Below are positions 15,998-23,489 of a stretch of DNA of 36,136 nt, piece by piece. Position 1 is the stretch's first letter. Every line of letters starts with the position of its first letter. The DNA comes from Chloroflexi bacterium 54-19 (GTDB lineage: Bacteria > Chloroflexota > Chloroflexia > Chloroheliales > Chloroheliaceae). Below the pieces are notes generated by a model, which saw nothing but the letters and a program-made list of their open reading frames with translations, was not told the origin of the DNA and searched no databases. Both the position numbers and the translations under genes were made by a program. The DNA is taken from positions 155,764-191,899 of the forward strand of contig MKTJ01000047.1 of NCBI GenBank assembly GCA_001898225.1, read 5' to 3'.

Positions 15998-18571
15998 TCA
16001 GGCAATCACAGTGAGGGCGGTTTCGTCATAGCTGACAGCCGCAACCTCGATGGTCTCTGCCGGGGTACGTCTGTCCGGCAAATCGTTCTCATCCCAGATT
16101 TCGTCAGGGGCAAAGAGCGGCACTTCCTCTGGCTCGTCTCGCCTGGTTTGCGAAGGTTTAGGCGTGGTCAACCGCCCGGATGCCAGGGCAAACCTATCAA
16201 AATAATCCCCGTTGGGTGCTTCAAAACTAAAGAAATCCACCTGGCCGTCCTCGCCGGTTTGCCGGACAATTGCCGCGCCGGGACGAGCCTCCCGCACCGC
16301 TTTGACCAGGGTCGGGGACAGCCCTAAACGCCGCGCCACCGGGGCCATAACATTCTGGCCCTGCTGGAAAAAGAGGTGACAACCAGCCCGGTCGAATAAT
16401 TCACGACCGTAATAGGAATTGAGCCATTCCGCCGGGCTGGGAGAAACCAGCCAAAGGCGGAGCCCCGCCGGTTTGCTGCGTTGTTCCAGCCAGCCGAGGG
16501 ACCGGGCGCTGACCGGGTCGGCCAGGAATTCGTGTGCCTGGTTTAGTACTAGAAGCCGGGACCGGTCGGGGTTTTCGGCCCAGAGTTGTCCGGCGAACCG
16601 GGCAAAAAGCCGGGCAAAGTAGAACTTTTGCTGTTCTTCACCCAATAAGCTTTGGAGGGTCGGAGATAGCCCGATAAAAAGCAAATCGGGGCAAAGAGAA
16701 GTTTGCGGAACCCGGGTTGGGTGGGCGCAAAGCCAGCCATACCGCCCGGTTTTAGTCAACTCTTTGAGCCGCTCGGCCAGGAGGCCGTACCCGCCGTTTT
16801 CAGCCCGCATCCAGAGTGAAGCGGCGTTAAAAGGTTCGTTCCGGTTGAGCAGGGCCATTGCCGCCTCAAATAGGGACGCGAGTAAATCCTGTTGCAGGTC
16901 GGTATCAAGTTTTAGAAGGTCAGCCAGGAATGCGGCGGTTTCGTTCAACCACTCACTCAAAGAGCTATTCCACCTTAGGTTTTCCGCTTCGACTTCAAGC
17001 GGGTTAAAGTTAAAGTCCGGTTCGTCCGGTCCCAGCCTGACATATCGCCCCCCGAATTGTTTTACGAGGTCTTCCCACTCTCCTTTACGGTCAAGCCCGC
17101 AGACTGCCTCCCCTTTAAGCCATTGGAAAATGGTCTGGTAACGCACGAGGGTCCGGGCCTGGTGAGTGGTCGCTTTGCCCGGCTCACCCAATAGGAAGAA
17201 AGCGGTTTGGCCGGGCCGAACTGCCGGGTCGAAAAAGACCGGTTCGTTTAGCTGGCTAAGACCGACCAAAGTTTCCCTGTCCTTATAGTCCGGCGCGGTT
17301 ATAGGGTGGAGGTGGGCCAACTGCCCGGCTTCCCAACCGGGTAAAACAAGGGGCCGGTCGCCCTGGGGCAAATTCAAAGGAGCAATTTCAAGCAAGGCCG
17401 CACGGGTTTCGGCGGCGGTAAAAGTGGGCCGAGCCGCCAGCCCCAAATTTTTTAGTTCCGCCTCGAAAACCCGGCTAACTCTTTCGAGGTCGTCCCGGTT
17501 GGCCCGTAAAGAAAAAGTTATCCCGGCCTCGAAAAAGCGATTATCCTCGCAACGGGCCGATTCAAGGCGGTAGGCTACTTCCTGCCGTTGCTCTTGCAGG
17601 TCATCAATTATAGCCGTAGCCTGCCGGGTGAAAGCCGTTTCGAGTTGCTCGTCCAGGAAAGCCAACCGCCGTTCGAGGACCACACAAAGTTTGTCGTCGC
17701 GGTTAGCCGGGGTCAGGTGAACTGTAAGATCAAATTCGGTATTGACCAGTTTTGGATTAGCCAGGAGAGGGAAAGTCCAACCCTGCGGGTGCGAAAGCGG
17801 TGGGGCTGAAACCTTCCAATAGGTCGAGGTAAGGCCGTGGTGGAAAGCGCCGGGTAGCACCGTTAAATCAGCCCCGTTTAATGCTTCCGGTGAAAATCTT
17901 CGGGGTAAAGGTGTGCCTTCGGCCCGGAATTGTTCCAGCAAGAGTGGGGCATAGTGGTCGAGTAAAAGCGCGGTTATTTCGGTGGCGCTACAGGGTGAGG
18001 CTTCGCAGGGAAGATTTGCCACCAGCACCGCCATGTGCCCGGTCAGGGTTTCGATGGTGGGGGCGCTGACAAGTAACCCATACCAGATTTTGCCCAGGCC
18101 ACCCGCTTCCAGCGGATAGACCATATTGTCAAGATAATCTTGCAGGAAAAAGTCGGTTATTTCTTCGTCTGGTAAACGCCGGAGGATTTTCTCCTGCAAG
18201 ACGTTGTAGTGGTTTTCCAGGTGGTAGTTGCGGCGGCGCATTAAAAATTGGGCCGGGCTATCCGAAGGTAAACTTCGGGTCAGGGCTTCGAAAAAAGAGG
18301 TTGTGTCCTTGCCCTGGGTCAAACCCTGGTTCTGGGCCGGACCACTTAATCGCAAAACCCCGGTGTAGCCGGCTACACGTTTTTTACCCGAGGGGAGGAA
18401 ATTCCCCGCCAGGTTTGAGAGCCTGCCGTGAGTCCGGCTGGTTTCGGGTGAAAGCTCGATAACCCCAAAACGCTCCGAGCCGCCAGGGTTGAGGACCGGG
18501 AAGACCTGTTCGAACCCCGTAAAAACGGACAACTTTCCCAGGTATTTCTTGCCAAAAAAAGGTATTGCCAT
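15998..18571 (-). CDS. VirB4/TraC-like protein with degenerate nucleotide-binding motifs
   Basis: An 857-residue protein. The first ~430 residues resemble the VirB4 N-terminal domain (FGVIELSPETSR near 35-46, MRRRNYHLENHYNVL near 111-125, and a helical ERRLAFLDEQLETAF region). From about 450 the ATPase fold is recognisable, including CGLDRKGEWEDLVKQFGGRYVRL, equivalent to the VirB4 'IDp-gEy...GG' segment. The Walker A site is LGEPGKATTH (461-470) instead of GxxGxGKS/T. Walker B is LLVLNQAHEFL (673-683), where VirB4 normally has IIDEAW, so Asp and Glu have become Asn and Gln. It is therefore probably not an ATPase. No transmembrane segment. The ATG at 18571 lacks a ribosome site and lies just after a terminator-like hairpin. 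Confidence 0.75.
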   Translation of the reverse strand: MAIPFFGKKYLGKLSVFTGFEQVFPVLNPGGSERFGVIELSPETSRTHGRLSNLAGNFLPSGKKRVAGYTGVLRLSGPAQNQGLTQGKDTTSFFEALTRSLPSDSPAQFLMRRRNYHLENHYNVLQEKILRRLPDEEITDFFLQDYLDNMVYPLEAGGLGKIWYGLLVSAPTIETLTGHMAVLVANLPCEASPCSATEITALLLDHYAPLLLEQFRAEGTPLPRRFSPEALNGADLTVLPGAFHHGLTSTYWKVSAPPLSHPQGWTFPLLANPKLVNTEFDLTVHLTPANRDDKLCVVLERRLAFLDEQLETAFTRQATAIIDDLQEQRQEVAYRLESARCEDNRFFEAGITFSLRANRDDLERVSRVFEAELKNLGLAARPTFTAAETRAALLEIAPLNLPQGDRPLVLPGWEAGQLAHLHPITAPDYKDRETLVGLSQLNEPVFFDPAVRPGQTAFFLLGEPGKATTHQARTLVRYQTIFQWLKGEAVCGLDRKGEWEDLVKQFGGRYVRLGPDEPDFNFNPLEVEAENLRWNSSLSEWLNETAAFLADLLKLDTDLQQDLLASLFEAAMALLNRNEPFNAASLWMRAENGGYGLLAERLKELTKTGRYGWLCAHPTRVPQTSLCPDLLFIGLSPTLQSLLGEEQQKFYFARLFARFAGQLWAENPDRSRLLVLNQAHEFLADPVSARSLGWLEQRSKPAGLRLWLVSPSPAEWLNSYYGRELFDRAGCHLFFQQGQNVMAPVARRLGLSPTLVKAVREARPGAAIVRQTGEDGQVDFFSFEAPNGDYFDRFALASGRLTTPKPSQTRRDEPEEVPLFAPDEIWDENDLPDRRTPAETIEVAAVSYDETALTVIA

Positions 18572-18584
18572 AATTTTTGTATAA

Positions 18585-18645
18585 AAAATCAGCTATTCAG
18601 ACCAGCGGACCCCTTAGTATTGGATTGGCTGGCGAATAGCTGATT
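18585..18645 (-). terminator. Terminator-like hairpin between the glucosaminidase and VirB4-like genes
   Basis: AATCAGCTATTC (18587-18598) is the exact reverse complement of GAATAGCTGATT (18634-18645), extended inward by CCAGC/GCTGG. On the minus strand it is followed by TTTTTT, and the ATG of the VirB4-like gene begins only about 15 nt later. It could be a full terminator, an attenuator or a processing site. Confidence 0.75.
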
Positions 18646-18657
18646 CGCTAAAGAGTT

Positions 18658-19701
18658 TTACTTGCCGCTACGCCACGAATCGACCATGTTGTTGACCGCG
18701 TTGATATAGCTGGTCGGGTTGTTGTTGTCTTCCGCAGGCGCGTACTTCGGGATTATTTGCTCAACGGTAGTCAGGTTCCAGCCCCCGATATACAAGTTTT
18801 TAATCAGTTTGTACCAGTCTTCGGCTCCCACTTCCCAGGAAGGGTATTTCCTGAAACCGTTGTACCCATCAAAACCACTGTTGGCGGTCTGCCGGATGTT
18901 GCCAAGCGACTTGGTGGTGACGGCGATGCCTTTTGTCCCGGCGCTGCTTTCGTGGATGAAAAAGGCCAGGGCATAGGCGGGGTCAATCTGGTATTTCACT
19001 CCCAGGTCGTAAATAGCCTGGCTGGCTCCTACTGCCGGAGAGTTGTACTGCTTCAAAACCTGGTTAATCTTATCAACCGTAATGGTTGGAACCCCAACGA
19101 CAGAATGTGCCCCAGGTAAAGAGTTGGGCGGGTTCCCCTGCGGCTTTGTTTCGGGAGCCGCAGCTGCTGTTGGTAAGGTGTTACTATTAGTCGTTGTAAA
19201 CTGGTAAATATCACCCTCGGCCTCCGCGCGGCCAATTGTATGGGTCCAGGCAAAAAGCCCAAGTATCAGTAAAGCCAGGATTGTCAGGATAACAAAGGCC
19301 CCGACCCGCCGGTTCTGAAAGAGGTCATCCCCTATTTGCCGGACCTGGTCCTTAAACAGGTGGGTTTTGCCAACCTGCTCAAAAGGTTCGTCCGAACTGT
19401 AAGAATAGACCGCCTCTGCGTTTGAAAAGTGGTTGTTTGGCCGGAACCATTCCCCGGTAACAGGAGCAGGCGCAGGGCGGTTGTAGCCGTAATGGTCGTA
19501 AAGAGTTGTTCCGGTCCGGGTAGCCCCGGTGTAACCCGACCTCAAACGGGGTTCGTTGGCTGTCCGGTAAAAACTGCCGGTCTGAAAACTTTCGCCCGCC
19601 CGGCCATGTAAGTTATTATCAAAGACGCTCTCCGGTTCCTCGAAGTATTCGTCTTCGTAATCTTCCGCGTAAATACCGCTATATGTCATTCCCGCACTCA
19701 C
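18658..19701 (-). CDS. Bitopic membrane protein with extracytoplasmic glucosaminidase-like domain
   Basis: A 347-residue protein starting at GTG in a GTGA overlap with the upstream gene stop. Residues 1-130 are cytosolic, acidic at the start (YAEDYEDEYFEEPE) and low-complexity. About 133-153 is a single transmembrane helix. A linker rich in Thr, Ala and Pro follows to about 205. The C-terminal 140 residues resemble the mannosyl-glycoprotein endo-N-acetylglucosaminidase (PF01832-type) fold: YQIDPAYALAFFIHESSAGT with the likely catalytic E251, SLGNIRQTA, and FRKYPSWEVGAEDWYKLI. It would cut glycan strands of peptidoglycan outside the membrane, as lytic enzymes do to make room for envelope machines. 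Confidence 0.82.
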   Translation of the reverse strand: MSAGMTYSGIYAEDYEDEYFEEPESVFDNNLHGRAGESFQTGSFYRTANEPRLRSGYTGATRTGTTLYDHYGYNRPAPAPVTGEWFRPNNHFSNAEAVYSYSSDEPFEQVGKTHLFKDQVRQIGDDLFQNRRVGAFVILTILALLILGLFAWTHTIGRAEAEGDIYQFTTTNSNTLPTAAAAPETKPQGNPPNSLPGAHSVVGVPTITVDKINQVLKQYNSPAVGASQAIYDLGVKYQIDPAYALAFFIHESSAGTKGIAVTTKSLGNIRQTANSGFDGYNGFRKYPSWEVGAEDWYKLIKNLYIGGWNLTTVEQIIPKYAPAEDNNNPTSYINAVNNMVDSWRSGK

Positions 19702-20507
19702 TTGGTGGCCTCGCTATCCTGTTGCTGGGAAGGGGTCTTCAAATTGGCCCGTTCCTGGTCATTGATAGGTCGGAAATTGCCGTTATCGTTGATATAAATC
19801 AAGACCTGGTCGTCGGCGGTAGCGATAAGGTCGTCCTTACCATCCCCGTTAACATCTTTGGTTTGGAGCTTAATCGGAACGAGGTCTTTATCCTTGCCAA
19901 AGAGTTGAGGGCCGACGATAACCCGCGTTTTGGTGGGGTCACCGCCAGGATACTCGGTAATTGAAATCTGCCCGTTGATATTCTGGGCAATAAATAAAGT
20001 CTTGGCACCGTTGGCTTCGTTATGCCCTACGTTAGCCATCAACCGGGTAATCCGGGGCCGCCCGTAGGTCAAATCGTCCTGCCAGGTTTGCCAGGTATGG
20101 ACTGCAAAAGAAACAACCAGGTACGATAATACTAACACACAAACCACCGCACCACCAAAAAGGACCAGCTTCATAGTTGAAGACGAGTTCGCTGGGGCGG
20201 CAACCTGGCGGCGATTGGCAGCCGGGCGAGCAGCAGGTCGGGCCGATGGACTGGGAGCGTTTACCCCACCGCGGGGTGTAATGTTCGGAGAAGGAAGGTT
20301 CGGCATTGTGGCACGGCGCGGCATCCCACCAGCTAAAGGACTGGGCATGGTAGCGGTGGGCCGAGGCATACCTGGTCGCGCCGTAGTCCCGGCAACCCGG
20401 TACTGGGGAGCGACAGCCGTCCGCCGGGTCAGCATAGAGTCATCGTAGTCTTCGTCAAAATCGGTAAAATCGGCGTATTTACGCGCCGCGTTGTTGTAGC
20501 TGGGCAT
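19698..20507 (-). CDS. Bitopic membrane protein with FG-GAP/EF-hand-like loop
   Basis: A 269-residue protein, first gene of the VirB4-like cluster. Residues 1-30 are acidic (FTDFDEDYDDS, like the N-terminus of the next protein). About 35-110 is a Pro/Ala/Arg-rich disordered stretch. About 113-136 is one transmembrane helix. The outer domain (about 150-250) has beta strands ending in DVNGDGKDDLIATADDQV, a calcium-binding-loop-like motif typical of FG-GAP/VCBS repeats; only one such repeat is seen. The C-terminus is polar. GGAAAGG lies upstream of the ATG. Its stop overlaps the next start, so the two membrane proteins should be made in coupled amounts. Confidence 0.75.
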   Translation of the reverse strand: MPSYNNAARKYADFTDFDEDYDDSMLTRRTAVAPQYRVAGTTARPGMPRPTATMPSPLAGGMPRRATMPNLPSPNITPRGGVNAPSPSARPAARPAANRRQVAAPANSSSTMKLVLFGGAVVCVLVLSYLVVSFAVHTWQTWQDDLTYGRPRITRLMANVGHNEANGAKTLFIAQNINGQISITEYPGGDPTKTRVIVGPQLFGKDKDLVPIKLQTKDVNGDGKDDLIATADDQVLIYINDNGNFRPINDQERANLKTPSQQQDSEATK

Positions 20508-20686
20508 AGCCGCACTTTCCTTTCCGCTGAAAAAAGCTGGTGGCCGGGATTGGCCGGTTTACAGCACGGTAAATTGTTCTCCTACCGCTTCTGCTGTGGG
20601 GCTTCTAGCGAGTAAAAATTGGACCCGCCCGGTATTTGTAACAGGCTAACCGGGGAAGTAGGTGACCCTATGGTGTTCCGTAAAAC

Positions 20687-20783
20687 GAACATTTTGTAGA
20701 AGAAATGTTCTAATTATCAGGCGATGGTTGGATTATAGAACAGATTTTCTAGTATGTCAATAGGATTTAGAAAATCCGTTCTA
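20687..20783. promoter_or_regulatory. Stacked inverted repeats, candidate operators
   Basis: The first pair is GAACATTT (20687-20694) and AAATGTTC (20703-20710), perfect 8-bp arms. The second pair is TAGAACAGATTTTCTA (20736-20751) and TAGAAAATCCGTTCTA (20768-20783), complementary at 15 of 16 positions with a 16-bp gap. The half-sites GAACA...TGTTC and TAGAAC/GTTCTA are related. The arrangement looks like tandem operators between the divergent genes. The GAAC/GTTC halves recall Gram-positive-type LexA boxes, but the spacing differs. Confidence 0.55.
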
Positions 20784-20796
20784 TTATTTATCCACA

Positions 20797-20825
20797 TTGT
20801 TGACCTCAATTTCTTGTGTTAAAAT
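20797..20825 (+). promoter_or_regulatory. Predicted promoter of the four-helix membrane protein
   Basis: TTGTTG (20797-20802), 17-bp spacer, TAAAAT (20820-20825). It lies immediately downstream of the stacked inverted repeats, so a bound repressor could block it. Confidence 0.4.
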
Positions 20826-20948
20826 GCCCCTGTTGACCCGGTTCTGGCATTGCCTGGGCACCGCCTGATGGATATTTTTTAGAATTTCTCACGACTTTGT
20901 TCTAAAAACCCACTTTTTATTCGACACCTGGTTTGGAAGGGGGTCGTT

Positions 20949-21398
20949 ATGGTTACACTTTTTGATTTTTTAACCTTTTTTCTTGGTCTCTTCCTGGTCG
21001 CACTGGGGGAATTCTTTATGCTGGCAGGGGGGGCGGACAGCAATTTGGGACTGGCCATATTCGCCGTCTTTATTGTTATCATCGGCCTGGGAATTTCGAT
21101 GATACGTGAGCTGACCAGCGAAAATGCCGCGCAGGAACGGGATTTACGCAAGATCTATGGGTTTATCTGTTTTTTGACAGGTATTGCTTACCTGGTTATC
21201 CCGGTCTGGCAGGCCGCAACCCGTATTTTGAACAACTCCATGACTTTTGCCACGGCGATTTTGCTAATCTTTACAATGCTGGTCAGCCTGGTCTTCTTGT
21301 TCCTCGGCTATTCCTGGGTCGGTGCGTTCGATAGCAGCGAACCGCTAGAATACGAGGAAAATGACCCACTGCCACCTCGTGGCCGCCGGTCCTATTAG
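20949..21398 (+). CDS. Small four-helix integral membrane protein, unknown function
   Basis: A 149-residue protein with about four hydrophobic helices: roughly 4-25, 32-50, 69-88 and 100-122. A short basic/acidic loop (RELTSENAAQERDLRK) lies in the middle, and the C-terminal tail is acidic then Pro/Arg-rich (YEENDPLPPRGRRS). AAGGGGG lies before the ATG. I do not recognise a family. The next small membrane gene starts 26 nt downstream, so they are probably co-transcribed. It is divergent from the VirB4-like cluster across a spacer with candidate operators and might be related to it, but only position suggests this. Confidence 0.7.
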   Translation: MVTLFDFLTFFLGLFLVALGEFFMLAGGADSNLGLAIFAVFIVIIGLGISMIRELTSENAAQERDLRKIYGFICFLTGIAYLVIPVWQAATRILNNSMTFATAILLIFTMLVSLVFLFLGYSWVGAFDSSEPLEYEENDPLPPRGRRSY

Positions 21399-21423
21399 TT
21401 TTGGTAAGTTATTGGAAAGAATA

Positions 21424-21615
21424 ATGGAAAAATTACCCTCGGATTTGCCCGAAAAAATCTCATCCCTCGAACCGACTATCCCGACTGAAGAACCCCGGTT
21501 AATCAGGCCCAGCAGTGGACGCATCTGGTTTATGGCAATCATGTTTTTCTTGCCGCTTCTGATTATGATAATTTTCGCTATCATATTTATCTCGTTTGGT
21601 TTAGGGAACCGTTAA
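21424..21615 (+). CDS. 63-residue single-helix membrane protein
   Basis: I place the start at the ATG at 21424 (MEKLPSDLPEKISSLEP), with GGAAAGA about 3-9 nt before it. The frame also stays open to an ATG at 21361 inside the preceding gene, which has no such site. Residues 1-35 are polar; about 38-59 form one transmembrane helix (IWFMAIMFFLPLLIMIIFAI), and a short tail follows. It is a small membrane protein of unknown role, likely expressed with the upstream four-helix protein. Confidence 0.6.
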   Translation: MEKLPSDLPEKISSLEPTIPTEEPRLIRPSSGRIWFMAIMFFLPLLIMIIFAIIFISFGLGNR

Positions 21616-21621
21616 TGTTAC

Positions 21622-21650
21622 TTGCCCGGTAGCAAGGGTTGTGGTATGAT
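21622..21650 (+). promoter_or_regulatory. Predicted promoter of the TPP-riboswitch transcript
   Basis: TTGCCC (21622-21627), 17-bp spacer, TATGAT (21645-21650). It lies about 30 nt upstream of the aptamer. Confidence 0.6.
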
Positions 21651-21679
21651 TAATGGGTTAGACGCACTTTAGAAACTTA

Positions 21680-21772
21680 TTGCGGGAGCTTGGGTAAGCC
21701 AGGCTGAGAGGAAGACCGGCACGTCTTCGACCGTCCGAACCTGATACCAGATAATACTGGCGAAGGGAAAGA
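21680..21772 (+). promoter_or_regulatory. TPP riboswitch aptamer (THI element)
   Basis: The conserved blocks are present in order: GGGAGCTTGGGTAAGCC, GGCTGAGAGG (the CTGAGA pyrimidine-binding turn), a variable stem GACCGGCACGTCTTC, then CGAACCTGATACCAG and ATAATACTGGCGAAGGGA (pyrophosphate-binding side). This is the canonical thiamin-pyrophosphate aptamer. It lies before an ABC importer, so high TPP should switch off uptake of thiamin or its precursor. Confidence 0.95.
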
Positions 21773-21846
21773 TGCACTTCTTTAGCTCAAAGTTTGATTC
21801 TTTGCGTGGAATCCATTTTGAGGACTTTTGGAAGATTTATGGTTTT

Positions 21847-21876
21847 AACCGCCGGGTTTCCGGCGGTTTTTGTTTT
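21847..21876 (+). terminator. Riboswitch expression-platform terminator
   Basis: AACCGCCGG (21847-21855) and CCGGCGGTT (21860-21868) form a 9-bp stem with a GTTT loop, followed by TTTTTGTTTT. It lies 75 nt after the aptamer and before the ABC genes. This supports transcriptional termination when TPP is bound. Confidence 0.88.
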
Positions 21877-21909
21877 ATACAAATTTTTAATAGAAATGGG
21901 TCCAGAGAG

Positions 21910-22674
21910 TTGTTGGGAGAGGCAGTCACAACGGGTCGTATAGCTTTAGAAGGAATTTCCAAGAATTACGCCGACCTGGAAGTTTTGCGCGATTTGAACC
22001 TCGAAGTTAACCGGGGTGAGTTCGTAACCCTGATTGGGCCGAGCGGATCGGGTAAAAGCACTGTATTTAATATCCTTTCCGGCCTGGAACCTGCTTCTGC
22101 CGGGACGGTCAAGGTCGAAGGGTTTGGGAATGAACGGGCCTTTGCCTACATGCCGCAGCGTGATGCTCTCTTGCCCTGGCGAAATATTCTCGATAACGTG
22201 ATTCTGGGCCAGGAGCTACAGGGTGTTGCCAGGAAAAAAGCCCGCGCTGAAGCCTTATCGCAACTTCCTTTTTTCGGCCTGGAAGGGTTTGAAAAGAATT
22301 ACCCCTTCGAGCTATCGGGAGGGATGCGCCAGCGGGCTGCCCTACTGAGAACAGTCCTGACCCACTGCCCGGTCCTTTTGCTTGATGAGCCGTTCGGGGC
22401 CCTTGACGCCCTGACCCGCGCCCAATTGCAACAATGGCTGGGCGAACTCCGCACCAGGCTCAACCGGACCATCCTGTTTATTACTCACGATGTCGAGGAA
22501 GCTTTGCTTTTGAGCGACCGGGTCTACGTGCTGAGTCCTCGCCCGGCCCATGTTGTTTTGGAACTGCCGGTGGACCTCGATCGCTCCGGCCCGGGTGAGC
22601 TTGTAACATCGCCTCGCTTTGTTGAGTTAAAGGCACAACTCCTGGCCGCTTTGAAATCGGAAGGAGCGCTATAG
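21910..22674 (+). CDS. thiZ: ABC transporter ATP-binding protein, thiamin-precursor type
   Basis: The frame is open from 21772, but that would run through the riboswitch terminator, so the real start is downstream. In-frame TTG codons at 21910 and 21913 are the best options, with no ideal ribosome site; the protein is then about 254 residues. Walker A is GPSGSGKS, the Q-loop is YMPQRDALLPW, the signature is LSGGMRQR, Walker B is VLLLDEPFGALD and the switch His is in FITHDVEEALLLSD. This pattern is the nitrate/sulfonate/HMP (SsuB/ThiZ) subfamily. It energises the permease at 22679 and is TPP-controlled, hence the ThiZ assignment. Confidence 0.85.
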   Translation: MLGEAVTTGRIALEGISKNYADLEVLRDLNLEVNRGEFVTLIGPSGSGKSTVFNILSGLEPASAGTVKVEGFGNERAFAYMPQRDALLPWRNILDNVILGQELQGVARKKARAEALSQLPFFGLEGFEKNYPFELSGGMRQRAALLRTVLTHCPVLLLDEPFGALDALTRAQLQQWLGELRTRLNRTILFITHDVEEALLLSDRVYVLSPRPAHVVLELPVDLDRSGPGELVTSPRFVELKAQLLAALKSEGAL

Positions 22675-22678
22675 GCTT

Positions 22679-23473
22679 ATGACAAGGTCGCTAAGGCTAG
22701 CCCGGCAAATATTGCCCCCGGTGTTGCTTGTAGCCGCTTTCGTGGCGCTCTGGCAATTATACGTTACTCTGAGCGGGATTCGCCAGACTATTCTACCTGG
22801 CCCCTGGCGGGTGGTCGAAGCCCTGCTCAATTTCTGGGATGTAATCTCGGACAACCTGGTTTACACCCTGGTAGAGGCTACCCTGGGTTTCTCAACGGCC
22901 CTGGCAATCGGGTTTGCTTTCGCTGTGTTGCTCGACTATTCCCCGGTGTTGCGCAGGGCGGTTTACCCCATCCTGGTTGCCAGCCAAACCGTCCCGATGG
23001 TCGCTATCGCGCCTCTGCTCATCATCTGGTTCGGGTACGACATTGTGCCCAAAATTATTGTGGTCTGGCTGGTCTGTTTCTTTCCGATTGTGGTCGCGGG
23101 GGTGGATGGGTTTGCCTCAACTGACCCTGAAACGACCCGGCTTTTTCGGAGTTTACAGGCTACCCGGCTGCAAATCTTCTGGAAGCTACGCCTCCCTTCG
23201 GCTTTGCCCTTTATTTTTTCGGGCATCCGTATCGCCATTACCTATGCCATCGGGGGAGCGGTCCTGGGCGAGTATGTTGGGGCCGAAAAAGGGCTTGGCA
23301 TCTTTATTCAACGTTCGAAAAACTCCTTTCGGAACGATCTTATTTTTGCGGCAGTCCTGGTAACGGCTGTCGCCAGTATCGCCCTGTTTTTGCTGGTCAC
23401 AATCGTCCAGCACCGGGTGATGCCCTGGTATTACCGGCAACAAGCCGGTCGGAAAAGTCCTAAAAAGAAATAA
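22679..23473 (+). CDS. thiX: ABC transporter permease, thiamin-precursor type
   Basis: A 264-residue protein with about six hydrophobic helices. It has the BPD-type inner-membrane signature: the EAA-like loop reads SLQATRLQIFWKLRLPSALPFIFSGIRIA, which docks onto the ATPase. The N-terminal signal-like helix is LPPVLLVAAFVALWQLYV. The ATG at 22679 has GGAAGGA 12 nt upstream, inside the 3' end of the ATPase gene. It sits between the ATPase and the binding-protein gene in the TPP-riboswitch operon. SsuC-type sulfonate permeases are similar; the substrate call rests on the riboswitch and the partner protein. Confidence 0.88.
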   Translation: MTRSLRLARQILPPVLLVAAFVALWQLYVTLSGIRQTILPGPWRVVEALLNFWDVISDNLVYTLVEATLGFSTALAIGFAFAVLLDYSPVLRRAVYPILVASQTVPMVAIAPLLIIWFGYDIVPKIIVVWLVCFFPIVVAGVDGFASTDPETTRLFRSLQATRLQIFWKLRLPSALPFIFSGIRIAITYAIGGAVLGEYVGAEKGLGIFIQRSKNSFRNDLIFAAVLVTAVASIALFLLVTIVQHRVMPWYYRQQAGRKSPKKK

Positions 23474-23489
23474 CAAGAGGAGAGGAAAA

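Larger units (their letters stand above)
20508..20948. other. 441-bp divergent spacer with regulatory structure
   Basis: No gene seen on either strand. The half next to the minus-strand cluster (20508-20680) has no clear motif. The middle holds nested inverted repeats (20687-20783). The half next to the plus-strand membrane protein holds a predicted promoter (20797-20825) and a 110-nt leader. Confidence 0.6.

Noticed and set aside
15998..20507. Integrative conjugative element
   Set aside because: Despite the VirB4-like protein and lytic domain, no relaxase, coupling protein, integrase or attachment site is visible and composition matches the neighbours.
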